From Plantago elongata (Eukaryota > Streptophyta > Magnoliopsida > Lamiales > Plantaginaceae), in assembly GCA_036897095.1 (NCBI GenBank), contig JAYMSP010003348.1, positions 1 to 20,132 of the forward strand: DNA of 20,132 nt, given 5' to 3'. A program made the translations under genes and the position numbers. The notes beneath the pieces are model-generated. The model did no database searches, was not told where the DNA came from, and saw nothing but the letters and a program-made list of their open reading frames with translations. This document shows positions 9,558 through 18,013 of the stretch, one piece after another (the stretch's first letter is position 1; the number at the start of each line of letters is the position of its first letter).

Positions 9558-9573
9558 AATTCTTGTAGTGTTC
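9558..9573. repeat. CACTA right end: 13-bp terminal inverted repeat plus TTC target duplication
   Basis: AATTCTTGTAGTG (9558-9570) is the inverted partner of the left end and is followed by TTC (9571-9573). The match is perfect over the outer CACTACAA and weaker beyond. Confidence 0.9.
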
Positions 9574-9959
9574 CTTTGGTTAAATCAACCACCTCAAGTG
9601 GTTGATGTGGCTGCCATAATCCTTTCAGATGTTTCTGGAGATCAGGAATATTTCTCGTTATCCCCACCGTACTGATAATGAGAGATTTATCCCAGGGGTT
9701 GCAGAAATTATTCCATTCAGTTGTTGTAAAGTCTACAACGGGAATAGAAGGATCCACCTGAGTCAGTTTGTTTATCATCCTCTATCCATCTGGATTTATC
9801 CAAGTGGATTAGCCAGGATTCAAGGTTTCTATGTTTAGTAGTAGCTTGGAGTTTATCTCGATACGATCCTGCTTCTCCTGAATCCTGTTGTAAAACATGC
9901 CAAGCGTCAGGTGGAGCCTTAGGTTTAGGTATTGACGGTGGTTCGCCGGACGTTTCCAC
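9571..9959 (-). pseudogene. LINE ORF1, 5' segment (N-terminus and first part of DUF4283)
   Basis: The minus-strand reading starts with ETSGEPPSIPKPKAPPDAW at about 9956, then moves by one frame near 9765-9775 into the stretch containing DPSIPVVDFTTTEWNNF, NPWDKSLIIS, LQKHLKGLW and EVVDLTKG. These match the beginning of DUF4283 (W.kSLI, the kxLk.lW block and the acidic vDL step). It stops at the CACTA junction, and its missing continuation is found 7.3 kb away at 2240. No ATG is seen at the start: the open frame runs up to an in-frame TGA near 10010 without a methionine codon, so the true start was lost or lies in another frame. Confidence 0.75.
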
Positions 9960-10100
9960 CAGAAGAACTGTAAAAATCGATGAGCAAGATAATGATAAGG
10001 TTGAAAGTCAGAGAGTGTTTAGCTGAGAGAGATTTTCAAACTCTAGGTACTATATATTAGTGGACTTACAAGTTTGCAAAAAAAACCAAAGGAAGGAAAA

Positions 10101-10184
10101 TTTGCCTTTGCATCCAATTGGGTAGCAAAATTAAAAAAACGACACTTGAAAACATAAGTTTGCAAAAAAAAAAAAAAAAAAAAA
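10101..10184 (+). repeat. A-rich dispersed repeat, copy A
   Basis: Contains CCAATTGGGTAGCAAAATT then AAAAAAACGACACTTGAAAA and ends in AAGTTTGC followed by an A-run. The AGTTTGCAAAA part also appears at 10072, just before this copy. Copies B and C share CAATTGG, AAAATT and AAAAACGA in the same order and spacing. Confidence 0.55.
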
Positions 10185-10250
10185 GGGACAAAGTTGTGAA
10201 ACAATATATTATAGAGTGTAAATAATAGCATTTTCACACCGACAATGAAA

Positions 10251-10323
10251 AACAGTTGAATTGATAAGACGCTTCCCCACCAACATAAAAGTGGGGGTTC
10301 GAGTCACCTTTGCCATTTAAAAT
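10251..10323 (+). mobile_element. tRNA-like SINE, older copy
   Basis: CAGTTGAATTGATAAGACGC then CTTCCCCACCAACATAAAAG and the box-B-like GGGGGTTCGAGTCACC, then TTTGCC and an AT-rich end. It aligns over its whole length with the clean copy at 18446-18531 (minus strand). The A-box region is diverged and I see no clear target duplication. Confidence 0.6.
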
Positions 10324-10780
10324 ATCATACCAAAGTTGTGGAAAAAAAGAATGATAAAGTGACTGTTCTCAGTTGATCGATTTACACTTATTGTAGAAAT
10401 ATAATCTTTTTCAGTTTCTTGCACGAAGCTAGATGTTTGTTTGTGGACACTACCGCACTCACGTATCAGTGCCGAAAATTTATATTGGTAGATTTGGAGG
10501 TGTTCCAGTGATAAATTTACTGATTATTCTTCATTTTCATATCTAAAGATGTACATTGCTAGAAATTTGTTTTGGTAAAGAGATAGGTTAAGGAGGAGAT
10601 GTATGGATTTGGGAAAGGATGAGGAAGATTTAGGGTTGGTCAAATTGCTAGAAGATTGTTTTGCTTAGGAAAACTGTGGGGATATAATCACGAGGAGAAC
10701 GTGGGTTTGGCTACGGAATCCAACTGACAAGTAGAGAGACGGTATGAATTGGAAATAAGCTAAATAATATTATGGAAAAT

Positions 10781-10861
10781 GCACCCTGACACTCAATTGG
10801 AAACAAAATTCAAAAACGATTTAGGAAAACAAAATTTTGAAAAAAAACGATTGCTGTAAAA
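10781..10861 (+). repeat. A-rich dispersed repeat, copy B
   Basis: ACTCAATTGGAAACAAAATT, then CAAAAACGATTTAGG and another AAAAACGATT. Same block order as copies A and C. Confidence 0.5.
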
Positions 10862-10960
10862 AACAATTTATCGTGTAATGTAAATTATATATTTTTGATC
10901 ATTTTTTAAATTATGTATTCAAAAAAATATCGACTTTGAATTTTCCCAAAAAAATGAAAA

Positions 10961-11041
10961 AATCGCCCCAATGTTCAATTGGGAGAAAATTTTAAAAAAC
11001 GACCTAAAAAATATATTTTTTTTACAAAAAACTATAATATC
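10961..11041 (+). repeat. A-rich dispersed repeat, copy C
   Basis: GTTCAATTGGGAGAAAATTT, then TAAAAAACGACCTAAAAAA and a T-rich block. It aligns with copies A and B with moderate divergence. Confidence 0.5.
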
Positions 11042-11736
11042 AAATCGAGCAAATTATATAATTTTCTTACCAAAAGATGTACATTTAGTGGACAAAGATT
11101 TATCCAGGATCCAGCCATTAATTACCCTAGTGTCGACAGAGATTTATTACTGCTTGCTGCTTCTTTCAGACGTTCACCTTCGGCCAGAAAACTTTTGTCT
11201 GTTTGGAAAATCATCATTATATACTTAAGCTAGGAATAATTTGTAAGTTAAATTGTAATTATGTCACCAAAAGCTAGTCAATTTGAATATATGTTTTTTC
11301 TTTCATAAGTGAAAAAGAATTATGAATTGTTCCATAACTACATATTACAAAGAATAAAATAATAAAACATAAAATATATAATGAAGAAAAGGAAAAAAAA
11401 CAAAACTTCACCAACAGTGAGCAAACTATTTACATGATTAAGAATTGAAAGAAAAAGTAAAAGGAAAAATATATACATGAACAAACTTCAGATTTCTACA
11501 TTATGTAGTATGGCAGTATCTACTAGCACTAACCCCATGCTGCAACCTCCGTAAACCAGAAGCATACGAATCCGGAAGTGTTCTATACATGCCTTTAGCG
11601 CGATTCGTGCAGGATCTTGAAGTTGAACGCATGTACTCTCTTCGCATCATGTTGTATTTGCAGGATCATTCCAGCTCACAGAGAGAAAATAATGAACCTG
11701 AGTTGCGTCCGTTCTGCTACTTTATAGAGTACTTTA

Positions 11737-14700
11737 CTAGCTCTTGGGGATAGAGTCGGTAGCAATTGACTTTGTCGCGTCAAGATGATTGAGCCGGCAT
11801 GTTCCAAGAAGAAATTCTGGCAATTCTTCTGGAGTATTACCCTATGAAATATTGACAATAATAGACCACATTGGACTATTGGTACTTGTATAATTTCATC
11901 ATAACTTAATATCATTAGTGAAACTTTTGCTTACCTGTATCAAGAATGCCATTTCAATGACAAGATTGTTCAGGTAACCGAGAACAAGGTTAACAACGCC
12001 CCTTGCCACTGTTGATGATCCAACATCGATATCAAGCTGAAAAATACAGATGATGCATTGTAAGTATCATGAAATTAGTTAGACATGTGGATTTATCTGC
12101 ATTTTACCTCCAAGTAGTTTTTCCCACGAACGTAGTGAATGTCAAGGGCTTGCCCGACCAAACCAGCTTTCTTACCAACACTTTGCTTAACTATCCAAGA
12201 TCCCTGGAAGATTAGGCAGTCGGATAGTTTTGAGAATATGAAGGTTTAAGTAAACGACAAGACTTGGTTTATGCAGCTATAGACGAACCTTTGAAATGTA
12301 TGGTATAAGCTTGAATCTTGAATTTCTAAATGCATCGTCACCATTCACGAAATGCTCCAAGAGAGGTGTTTCTTCTAAATGGGAATTCAACATATAGTAC
12401 AGTGCCAAATTGTACGTGGTTGTGCCAGGAACCTGACCGAGCCACCAAGAGTTAAGAATAACATAGGCTGAAGATGAATGGTAAAAATTATGAAGCAGCT
12501 GTTAGGATAATAGCCTTAAAGGTACCTGTATATTGATGACAAAAAAGAACTCTGATCCTCCCTGAGCTGCATATTTCTGCAAAAATTTGATCAATGTGGT
12601 TCGTCAGATATTCATCTATATACATCTATGATTACGATCTAAGAGAAGCATTGTGAACCTGAACAATGCCTCCGTGGCGTCCAGCAAGATCATCTTCCCG
12701 CTGGTCGGATTTTAGCCAGTCTGCAGCAACCATCTGCATCAACGTGCCATTTGCCTTGATCTGTTGACAAAACAAAACCCAGAGTGATTCAATTACACTT
12801 TCACTATATCTTTATTAATTTAAAACACGTTACTAGAAAATAGAGTAAAACCGCTACCTTGTGACTGTCGTGTAGATAATTATCACCACGGATAAGAAAT
12901 GAAGAGGGATCAGCTGCTGCCCAACTACACGGCATGTTGAAAGTTGAATCTTTTGGAAGAGTAGCGCCATAGGAGTGTGATACGCTTTCTTCCCGAGTTA
13001 TCTCATTTAAGTCCATATAGCCCTTTTTGTTAGCTGCAGAATTCACAATTATGTGTTATTCAGAAAACATTTTCATTATATTAATTGCATTCATAATATT
13101 TGTTGTTGTTTTCACAAACCTGCAAGATCCTGCAATTTCTTCACGAAATTGGCAGCTGATGACAGTTTCTGTGGGTATACTTCCTGCAAATTCTAGATGA
13201 GAAAACCGTGTTCTTGTTGAACAAAAGAAAGGGTATGCAAAAAAAAAAAAAAAAAAAAAAAAAACAAAAAAGTTCCATTGCAAAAGAAAAAATAATAGAA
13301 TTACCACGTAACATAAATCTGAACTCGAATTCCATCCATCATCTAACACCTCATCATCCAATGGTTCAGGAACGTCGAAAAATTCATCAGCTGCATTGTT
13401 CAGTCCTGTGAGACTGGATACTTCAGAAAACTGTCTTGATGCTTCATCGTCTGACTTATCCTGCATCCTCTTTAGGCTAACTTTCGTTTTGATCTCTTCA
13501 TGTTGGGGCTGAAGAACCCCAATATCTACTGCCAGCTCCCCTGATGAAACATCTTTGCCAATGTTTCCTCCTTGTGCTTTAAATAACTCTATCAATGCTG
13601 CAAAAACAAGAAACACTTTTCAAAAGAGGATTACTTGGAGAAGACGCTGCAGTTGAACAGAAGACTGTAGTGAACCTGAAACTCGGCCAAGCATACGAAT
13701 AGTAACAGATCTTGCAGATGATTTCCTGGAGTATGGTTTCCAGAACCTCCAGTCGATAGCAAGCATGTGTTTTACTACACATCCTTTACCATGCTTCATT
13801 GGAGTTATTACATATCCACCACCTATAGAAACAATTCACTTTATGTTCATCCAAATAAACAGAAACCATGTTTTTATTTATGCCACAACAAAGTTTAGTT
13901 AGCCCCTGATATGGATAGTTTATAACATAGAATGTATGTTAGCAAGGTTACAGCATACTTTACTTTTAAGACAAGCACGGACGTAACCATCTTGGGGGGG
14001 ACACTTCCGGTGCACAACAGAATGGTAGAGTATCACTGCAACAAAACAATCAGAAGATTCCATGAGATTGAGAACGTTAACTTGACAAGCATACATCTGA
14101 ATCTAATTTAGAAAGTACGCACCATAAGTACCGTCATCTTCTCTCCTCCAGTACCTACGCAGCAACAAGTCTCTTCGTTTTGCTGACCTGCAATATAACC
14201 TAATCTAAGTATCAATCATGTTCAGAATGTATTCATTTGACAGGGTTTAAAAGTCTGACCATGGAAGCCAATGGTTATACAGTTGAATGTGAATTATATC
14301 GGTGTGACCGTCAAGGTGCTCCACCACACTACCCCAGTAGAAACAGAAATCCCATCTGCAGTAATGTAGAATCATCAGTAAACCACTTCAAACAATCTCA
14401 ATATAATGATAGCATGGTGTATATAAATCCTTACTCTGATCTAGAGGGACCAAGATAGGTAACTGTGCGGAAAACAGCTTCTGAAGGTCCATCTACAGTA
14501 CCAACGACCATTATGGCTGGATGATCATCCCAATGCTGAAGGGCAATTCAGAAATGCATTAAGTTAAAGACCAAATTCATCCGAATCAATTCAAGTGCAA
14601 GTGATTTGAAGGAAATCTACCCTCCCGCTAATATCTCTATCTTTCGCTTCTTTAAAGAGACGTAAACCTGAAGAAGCAACATCATGTGAAACATCGTAAT

Positions 14701-16081
14701 GATTTCAAATCTTCAAAGGAGACTTATCATTTCCAACCTCTACAGTGCAATAAGTTCTGTAGTTTACCATTTTGGCAGCCAAATATTTTCCACGGTGAAG
14801 GTCCAATAACATCGGATGTCATTGCATTCACAGAAGATGCTGATATACCGTCCATACACCTTCCCATAGACCTTTCGTTTACCATTCTGTTAAAAACATT
14901 CAAGCATTAGATCAAGAAGACGGAAACAGTGTAATATGACACATATACATGATCTAGCGGCCCATCAAGCAAGTTTCATAGAAATTGTCTGGCAAGATTT
15001 CAAATTAATACTAGACAGGCAAGACAAGATTATAAATTAATCACCTGAAAGGTTGCCATTTTCTCTTGGAACAAGACAAGAGATTTTGAACGGGATTAAT
15101 CGCTGCATCCTGCAAGGCATGAATCCACTCAGCAGCTTCTTCTGAACTGGTTGCTCCAAGCTACAAGATTTCAACGAGTTTTTATCCATATTCACCATCA
15201 TAACGAACAAGTGCTATTCAAACGTTGCGAAGCAGAAAATGACATACCTTCAGCTGATCATTATGATTAGTAGTATTGTACAGGGTGAAAATGAAAAATG
15301 ACTGCAAAGTGACAGGAAAAATCAGGTTATAACAAAAAGAAGTGGACATATTGTGATATTGCTCTGCGTTAGTTGATAGCCGCGTAAAACTGAATTTAAA
15401 CTAAGCCACGTACTTTCCTGTGATGGCTTTCTCTTCCATTATCGACCACGCGAACACAGGAATCTATTATAGCACTTCTAATAGGCTCCTGAAACAAAAA
15501 TGGCCATCAGTATCACATGGAAGATTCAAATTGAATTGGAAAAAATGTGCATAATGATAACTTTTTGTCATTTAAGAGATGACGAAGATGAATGGAATCA
15601 AATCTCGAACAACTAGACCACAAAATCACCAAATAGAACATTGTTTCAATATCTGATTTCCATACTAACCTAATAATCCTTCTAACCAGTGATCATGCAT
15701 AGAAGATGAATTCAGATATGTATCAAGTTACAAGCAAATTCGAATGTAAGTGATTCAAAATTTACAATCCTGCAATCCGATTTCAGCAATAAATCAAAGA
15801 AGCAGACGATTTTCAAAAGACATATCGATACACGTAAAAAGAACATGCATTTATGCAGACACAACATATCAATCATGATAGAAATGCAATGGTCAAAAGA
15901 GAAAATAAAACAAGTATAATGTAATTAAACATACCTCTTTCTCGGATTTTGGAACCGATTTGAAGCTCTTGAGGCAGTTTTCATCAAGAATGAAGTACCT
16001 CTTACGCGAATACTGCAACCCGAAACGATTAAAACGAATAATGTACAACCAGCCCTTCATTTTCCCATCATTTTCAGCCAT
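11737..16081 (-). CDS. PH-START-DUF1336 protein, EDR2 (ENHANCED DISEASE RESISTANCE 2)-like, 20 exons, 723 aa
   Basis: Exons 5' to 3': 15935-16081, 15414-15488, 15248-15301, 15045-15160, 14768-14886, 14621-14667, 14435-14535, 14260-14355, 14123-14187, 13964-14035, 13676-13822, 13305-13597, 13120-13183, 12858-13033, 12659-12760, 12526-12576, 12289-12432, 12108-12203, 11935-12036, 11737-11841. All introns are GT-AG and the 2172 bp join in one frame. PH domain about residues 6-114 (GWLYIIRFNRF, RKRYFIL, EEAAEWIHALQ). START domain about 160-355 (SPWKIFGCQNGLRLF, EWDFCFYWGSVVEHLDGHTD, RRYWRREDDGTY, DGYVRACLKSGGYVITP). Acidic linker about 356-464 (DEFFDVPEPLDDE). DUF1336 about 500-715 (CSWAAADPSSFLIRG, VGSSTVARGVVNLVLGYLNN). 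The start is the ATG of MAENDGK, the usual family start. An upstream in-frame ATG at 16129 is less likely. Arabidopsis EDR2 binds PI4P and restrains salicylate-dependent defence. From memory this copy is nearest the At2g28320/At3g54800 type, whose role is less clear. Confidence 0.95.
13239..13264. repeat. 26-base A-run (T-run on the gene strand) in intron 12
   Basis: A mononucleotide tract in the 121-bp intron 13184-13304 of the EDR2-like gene. It makes up a fifth of the intron and probably varies in length. Confidence 0.9.
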
Positions 16082-16370
16082 AAACAACATTGAAAAAATC
16101 CCGAAAACGGGGGAAGCGAATCCAACCAACTCTCTTTGTACAGGCTGCAGGATCTTCCAAGATTGTAAATTTTAAGCAAACATATGCAGAATCAACGTAC
16201 AAAGTTCTATGCATATGTTTGGAAGGAAGCGTCGAAGAACAAAAGGAGAAACTATTGATCCTCTGATTCCATGAAAAGGAATCAGAGAATCATTAAATGA
16301 AGGAGAAGAATAAGAAGATGAAGATTTGAACTATTAGAGTTTTTCTTCTTCTCCTTTCGTTTCAAGTTTG
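16082..16370 (-). promoter_or_regulatory. Probable 5' leader of the EDR2-like gene
   Basis: On the minus strand the stretch 16290-16370 is rich in CTTCTT/TTCTTC, typical of a plant 5' UTR just downstream of a transcription start. No convincing TATA box could be fixed. A GTACGT...CTGCAG pair (16200 to 16145) could be a 56-nt leader intron, but that is near the lower limit for plants. Confidence 0.4.
16261..16287 (-). promoter_or_regulatory. 10-bp perfect hairpin in the EDR2-like 5' leader
   Basis: CTCTGATTCC (16261-16270) and GGAATCAGAG (16278-16287) are exact complements around a 7-base loop. On the gene strand it lies about 180 nt upstream of the start codon. It could form in the mRNA leader or act as a palindromic protein site. 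Function unknown. Confidence 0.6.
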
Positions 16371-17290
16371 AACCCAACTGATTTTTTCGGTTTTGTGGGA
16401 AGTTGGTACATTATTCGTTATTTTACAGATTTGCCTTTTCTTATTTGGTTTTACTTTAAGGTCCTCTGAAATTGTGGATGGCTTTCTTTTTTTCTATTTG
16501 GGCCATGATATTTGGCAACTTCACTGTTGACGTACTTATATTGTAGTAAGCAAAATTGTGGAGTACCAAATCTTTGCTTATCTGACTGTTATAAGTGTCA
16601 TTGCCGTCACTTCTTCAAAGGATATTGTTCTACGAAAATATTATACAACGTCAGGCTCTGTTTATTTTCAACTAAATACTCCTTTATTCCAATTCAGTTA
16701 CATCAAGACAACGTTATAAATTATTTGAAATTAAACTTTAGCAAATATGGTAAAGAGTAATTCGGTTTTACATTGTTTTTGTAGTTCATGGAATTTTTGA
16801 TATGGTTCCAGGGATTACTCTTATGCCAAAGAATTAAAGGGCTGATTGGTATAGAATTTGAATGGATATTTGGATGGATTTTGGTAAAATTGTGTTTGAA
16901 ATGGGATTAATTGAAGTGTATTTTAGTCCAAATTACTGTTTATCGAGCCAAATGTAACGATTTAAATGTTATGGCAATCGGCCACTAAAACATTTAGTTG
17001 ATACCATTAAAATGATCACTTGCTTAAGACCTTAAACAAATAGTAATACCTTGATTTTAACGATGACAACAATGTTTCAGGTGTATGCGTACACGATAGT
17101 ATATAGCAGCCGCATTAGCTAACGCCGACTCCGAGTCAAATCCCCATGTCAGATTTGCTCAAGTGTTTCAAAACTTATAAAACCATATAAAATCCCACTC
17201 AATTTTCAAATCAATGCTCCATTTGACCAGCATAGTATAAAACAAATCTAACTCGACAAAATGATACCCAGCAGCCAACAACGAAATAAA

Positions 17291-17421
17291 GTATAGCTCA
17301 ATTGGTAGAACTCCTTAATTGCTATTATTTAAGAGGGAGGGATAAATCCAATCCTGCTTCACATCCAACCAATAAGTCAGGCATTTTATGTTACCCTTAG
17401 TCGTTTCAAAAAAAAAAAAAA
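17291..17421 (+). mobile_element. tRNA-like SINE, long variant with A-tail
   Basis: Starts TATAGCTCAATTGGTAGAAC (A-box-like). The 3' part TTCACATCCAACCAATAAGT, then ACCCTTAGTCGTTT and a 14-base A-run, aligns with the copy at 18446-18531 (TTCACCTCCAACCAATAGGT, ACCCTTTAGCCGTTT, A-run). Between the A-box and this shared part lie about 40 bases absent from that copy. The B-box is eroded. A possible AAATAAA target duplication (17284 and 17431) is imperfect and not directly after the A-tail. Confidence 0.6.
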
Positions 17422-17516
17422 CCCGGCAGGCAAATAAAATATGACCATTAGCAGATAACGAAGGATTCTTAAGCATCTGAAGTCTAAATCCCATGGAAAG
17501 GAAATCATCTACACAA

Positions 17517-17594
17517 CTTCAGATAATTATGCAGGCACCCCTCCACGATAGATTTTTTAAAATTTGGGGGATGCGGATGCCTGCAAAACTGAAG
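17517..17594. repeat. Imperfect inverted repeat, MITE-like or RNA stem
   Basis: CTTCAG (17517) pairs with CTGAAG (17589), and GCAGGCA (17531) with TGCCTGC (17578). CCCCTCC (about 17538) partly pairs with the GGGGGA run (about 17566). The three stems are in nested order in a 78-bp block. No target duplication is clear. Confidence 0.55.
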
Positions 17595-18013
17595 GGATTA
17601 GGGGACCGAAACCCAAATTAAAACTATCATCAAGAACTGAATAAATATGCCAGTTGAAGACCAAAATCTTATAGCAAGTAGATGCCAGAGCAACAATTTT
17701 AGCCTAGTCTGTTTCCCTTAACATACAAGTTGATGTTTTAAAATGTCTCTCTCCCTAACTATGATATATGTTTATAGTTACACCCATTTTTTGCCAAATC
17801 CATGGGGCAATAAATCATCTCCGTCGGTGAACTCCATCAGCCTAGTCTTCTAAGTTTCGCGAGTGAAACTTGCTGCTTGGAATTAAAGCTGCGCATAAAA
17901 AGAAAAGGAGAACTCTTAATTGTGATACTTACAGATGCTATAATATTTGAGGAGTAGGAGGGGTACTGTATGCATTTAACGTACCTCGCAAGCACTGCAT
18001 GTTGTCATGAATT

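Larger units (their letters stand above)
2244..9570 (-). mobile_element. CACTA (En/Spm-type) DNA transposon, both ends present, transposase-less
   Basis: The left end reads CACTACAAAAAATGCAGGGG. The right end, read inward, is CACTACAAGAATTCCCTGAA. They share CACTACAA and then AA and T positions over 13 bp. The target duplication is TTC on both sides (2241-2243 and 9571-9573), the 3 bp expected for CACTA. Both ends carry GC-rich subterminal stretches with repeated CGACGAAT or its complement, as TNPA-bound regions of CACTA elements do. The 7327-bp length includes a later 2988-bp solo LTR plus its 5-bp duplication, so the element was about 4.3 kb when it inserted. It carries a decayed Transpos_assoc/Transposase_24-type gene but no visible Transposase_21 (TNP2/TNPD) DDE domain, so it was probably mobilised in trans. 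Target: the DUF4283 region of a LINE. Confidence 0.92.
846..10030 (-). mobile_element. Plant LINE (L1-type) ORF1 region, split by a CACTA transposon
   Basis: Two minus-strand coding pieces, 9959-9571 and 2240-846, together form the ORF1 of a plant LINE. The DUF4283 domain typical of plant LINE ORF1 proteins spans the junction. When the CACTA insertion at 2244-9570 and one copy of its TTC target duplication are removed, the codons join without a shift and read LTKGIYVVRFTFKD across the junction, followed by AGGPWFLFDHFLTVKQW. The expected ORF2 (endonuclease and reverse transcriptase) is not in the window. Upstream (right) of 9959, a leader-like stretch to about 10030 is probably LINE 5' UTR, but I see no clear 5' end or target duplication. 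The element is dead: at least two frame changes and one in-frame stop are visible. Confidence 0.8.
10031..11500. other. Non-coding intergenic stretch between the LINE and the EDR2-like gene
   Basis: I see no gene here. The open frames are short and AT-driven. The stretch holds one SINE copy, three diverged copies of an A-rich repeat and a 21-base A-run at 10164-10184. The right end (from about 11500) probably becomes the 3' UTR and downstream region of the minus-strand EDR2-like gene. Confidence 0.6.
16371..18013. other. Intergenic: EDR2-like promoter side and OST1 3' flank
   Basis: No gene is visible. The stretch holds a SINE copy (17291-17421), an imperfect inverted repeat (17517-17594) and, toward 18013, the probable 3' UTR of OST1 on the minus strand. 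I see no clear AATAAA for OST1 on the minus strand, which is common in plants. Confidence 0.6.

Noticed and set aside
17085-17170. Possible fourth SINE (CCGAGTCAAATCCC resembles a B-box)
   Set aside because: No A-box at the right distance, no tail, and no shared blocks with the other three copies.
17889-17932. GTAAGT...GCAG pair on the minus strand in the OST1 3' flank, resembling an intron
   Set aside because: Only 44 nt long, shorter than plant introns normally splice, and the adjoining frame has no recognisable protein.
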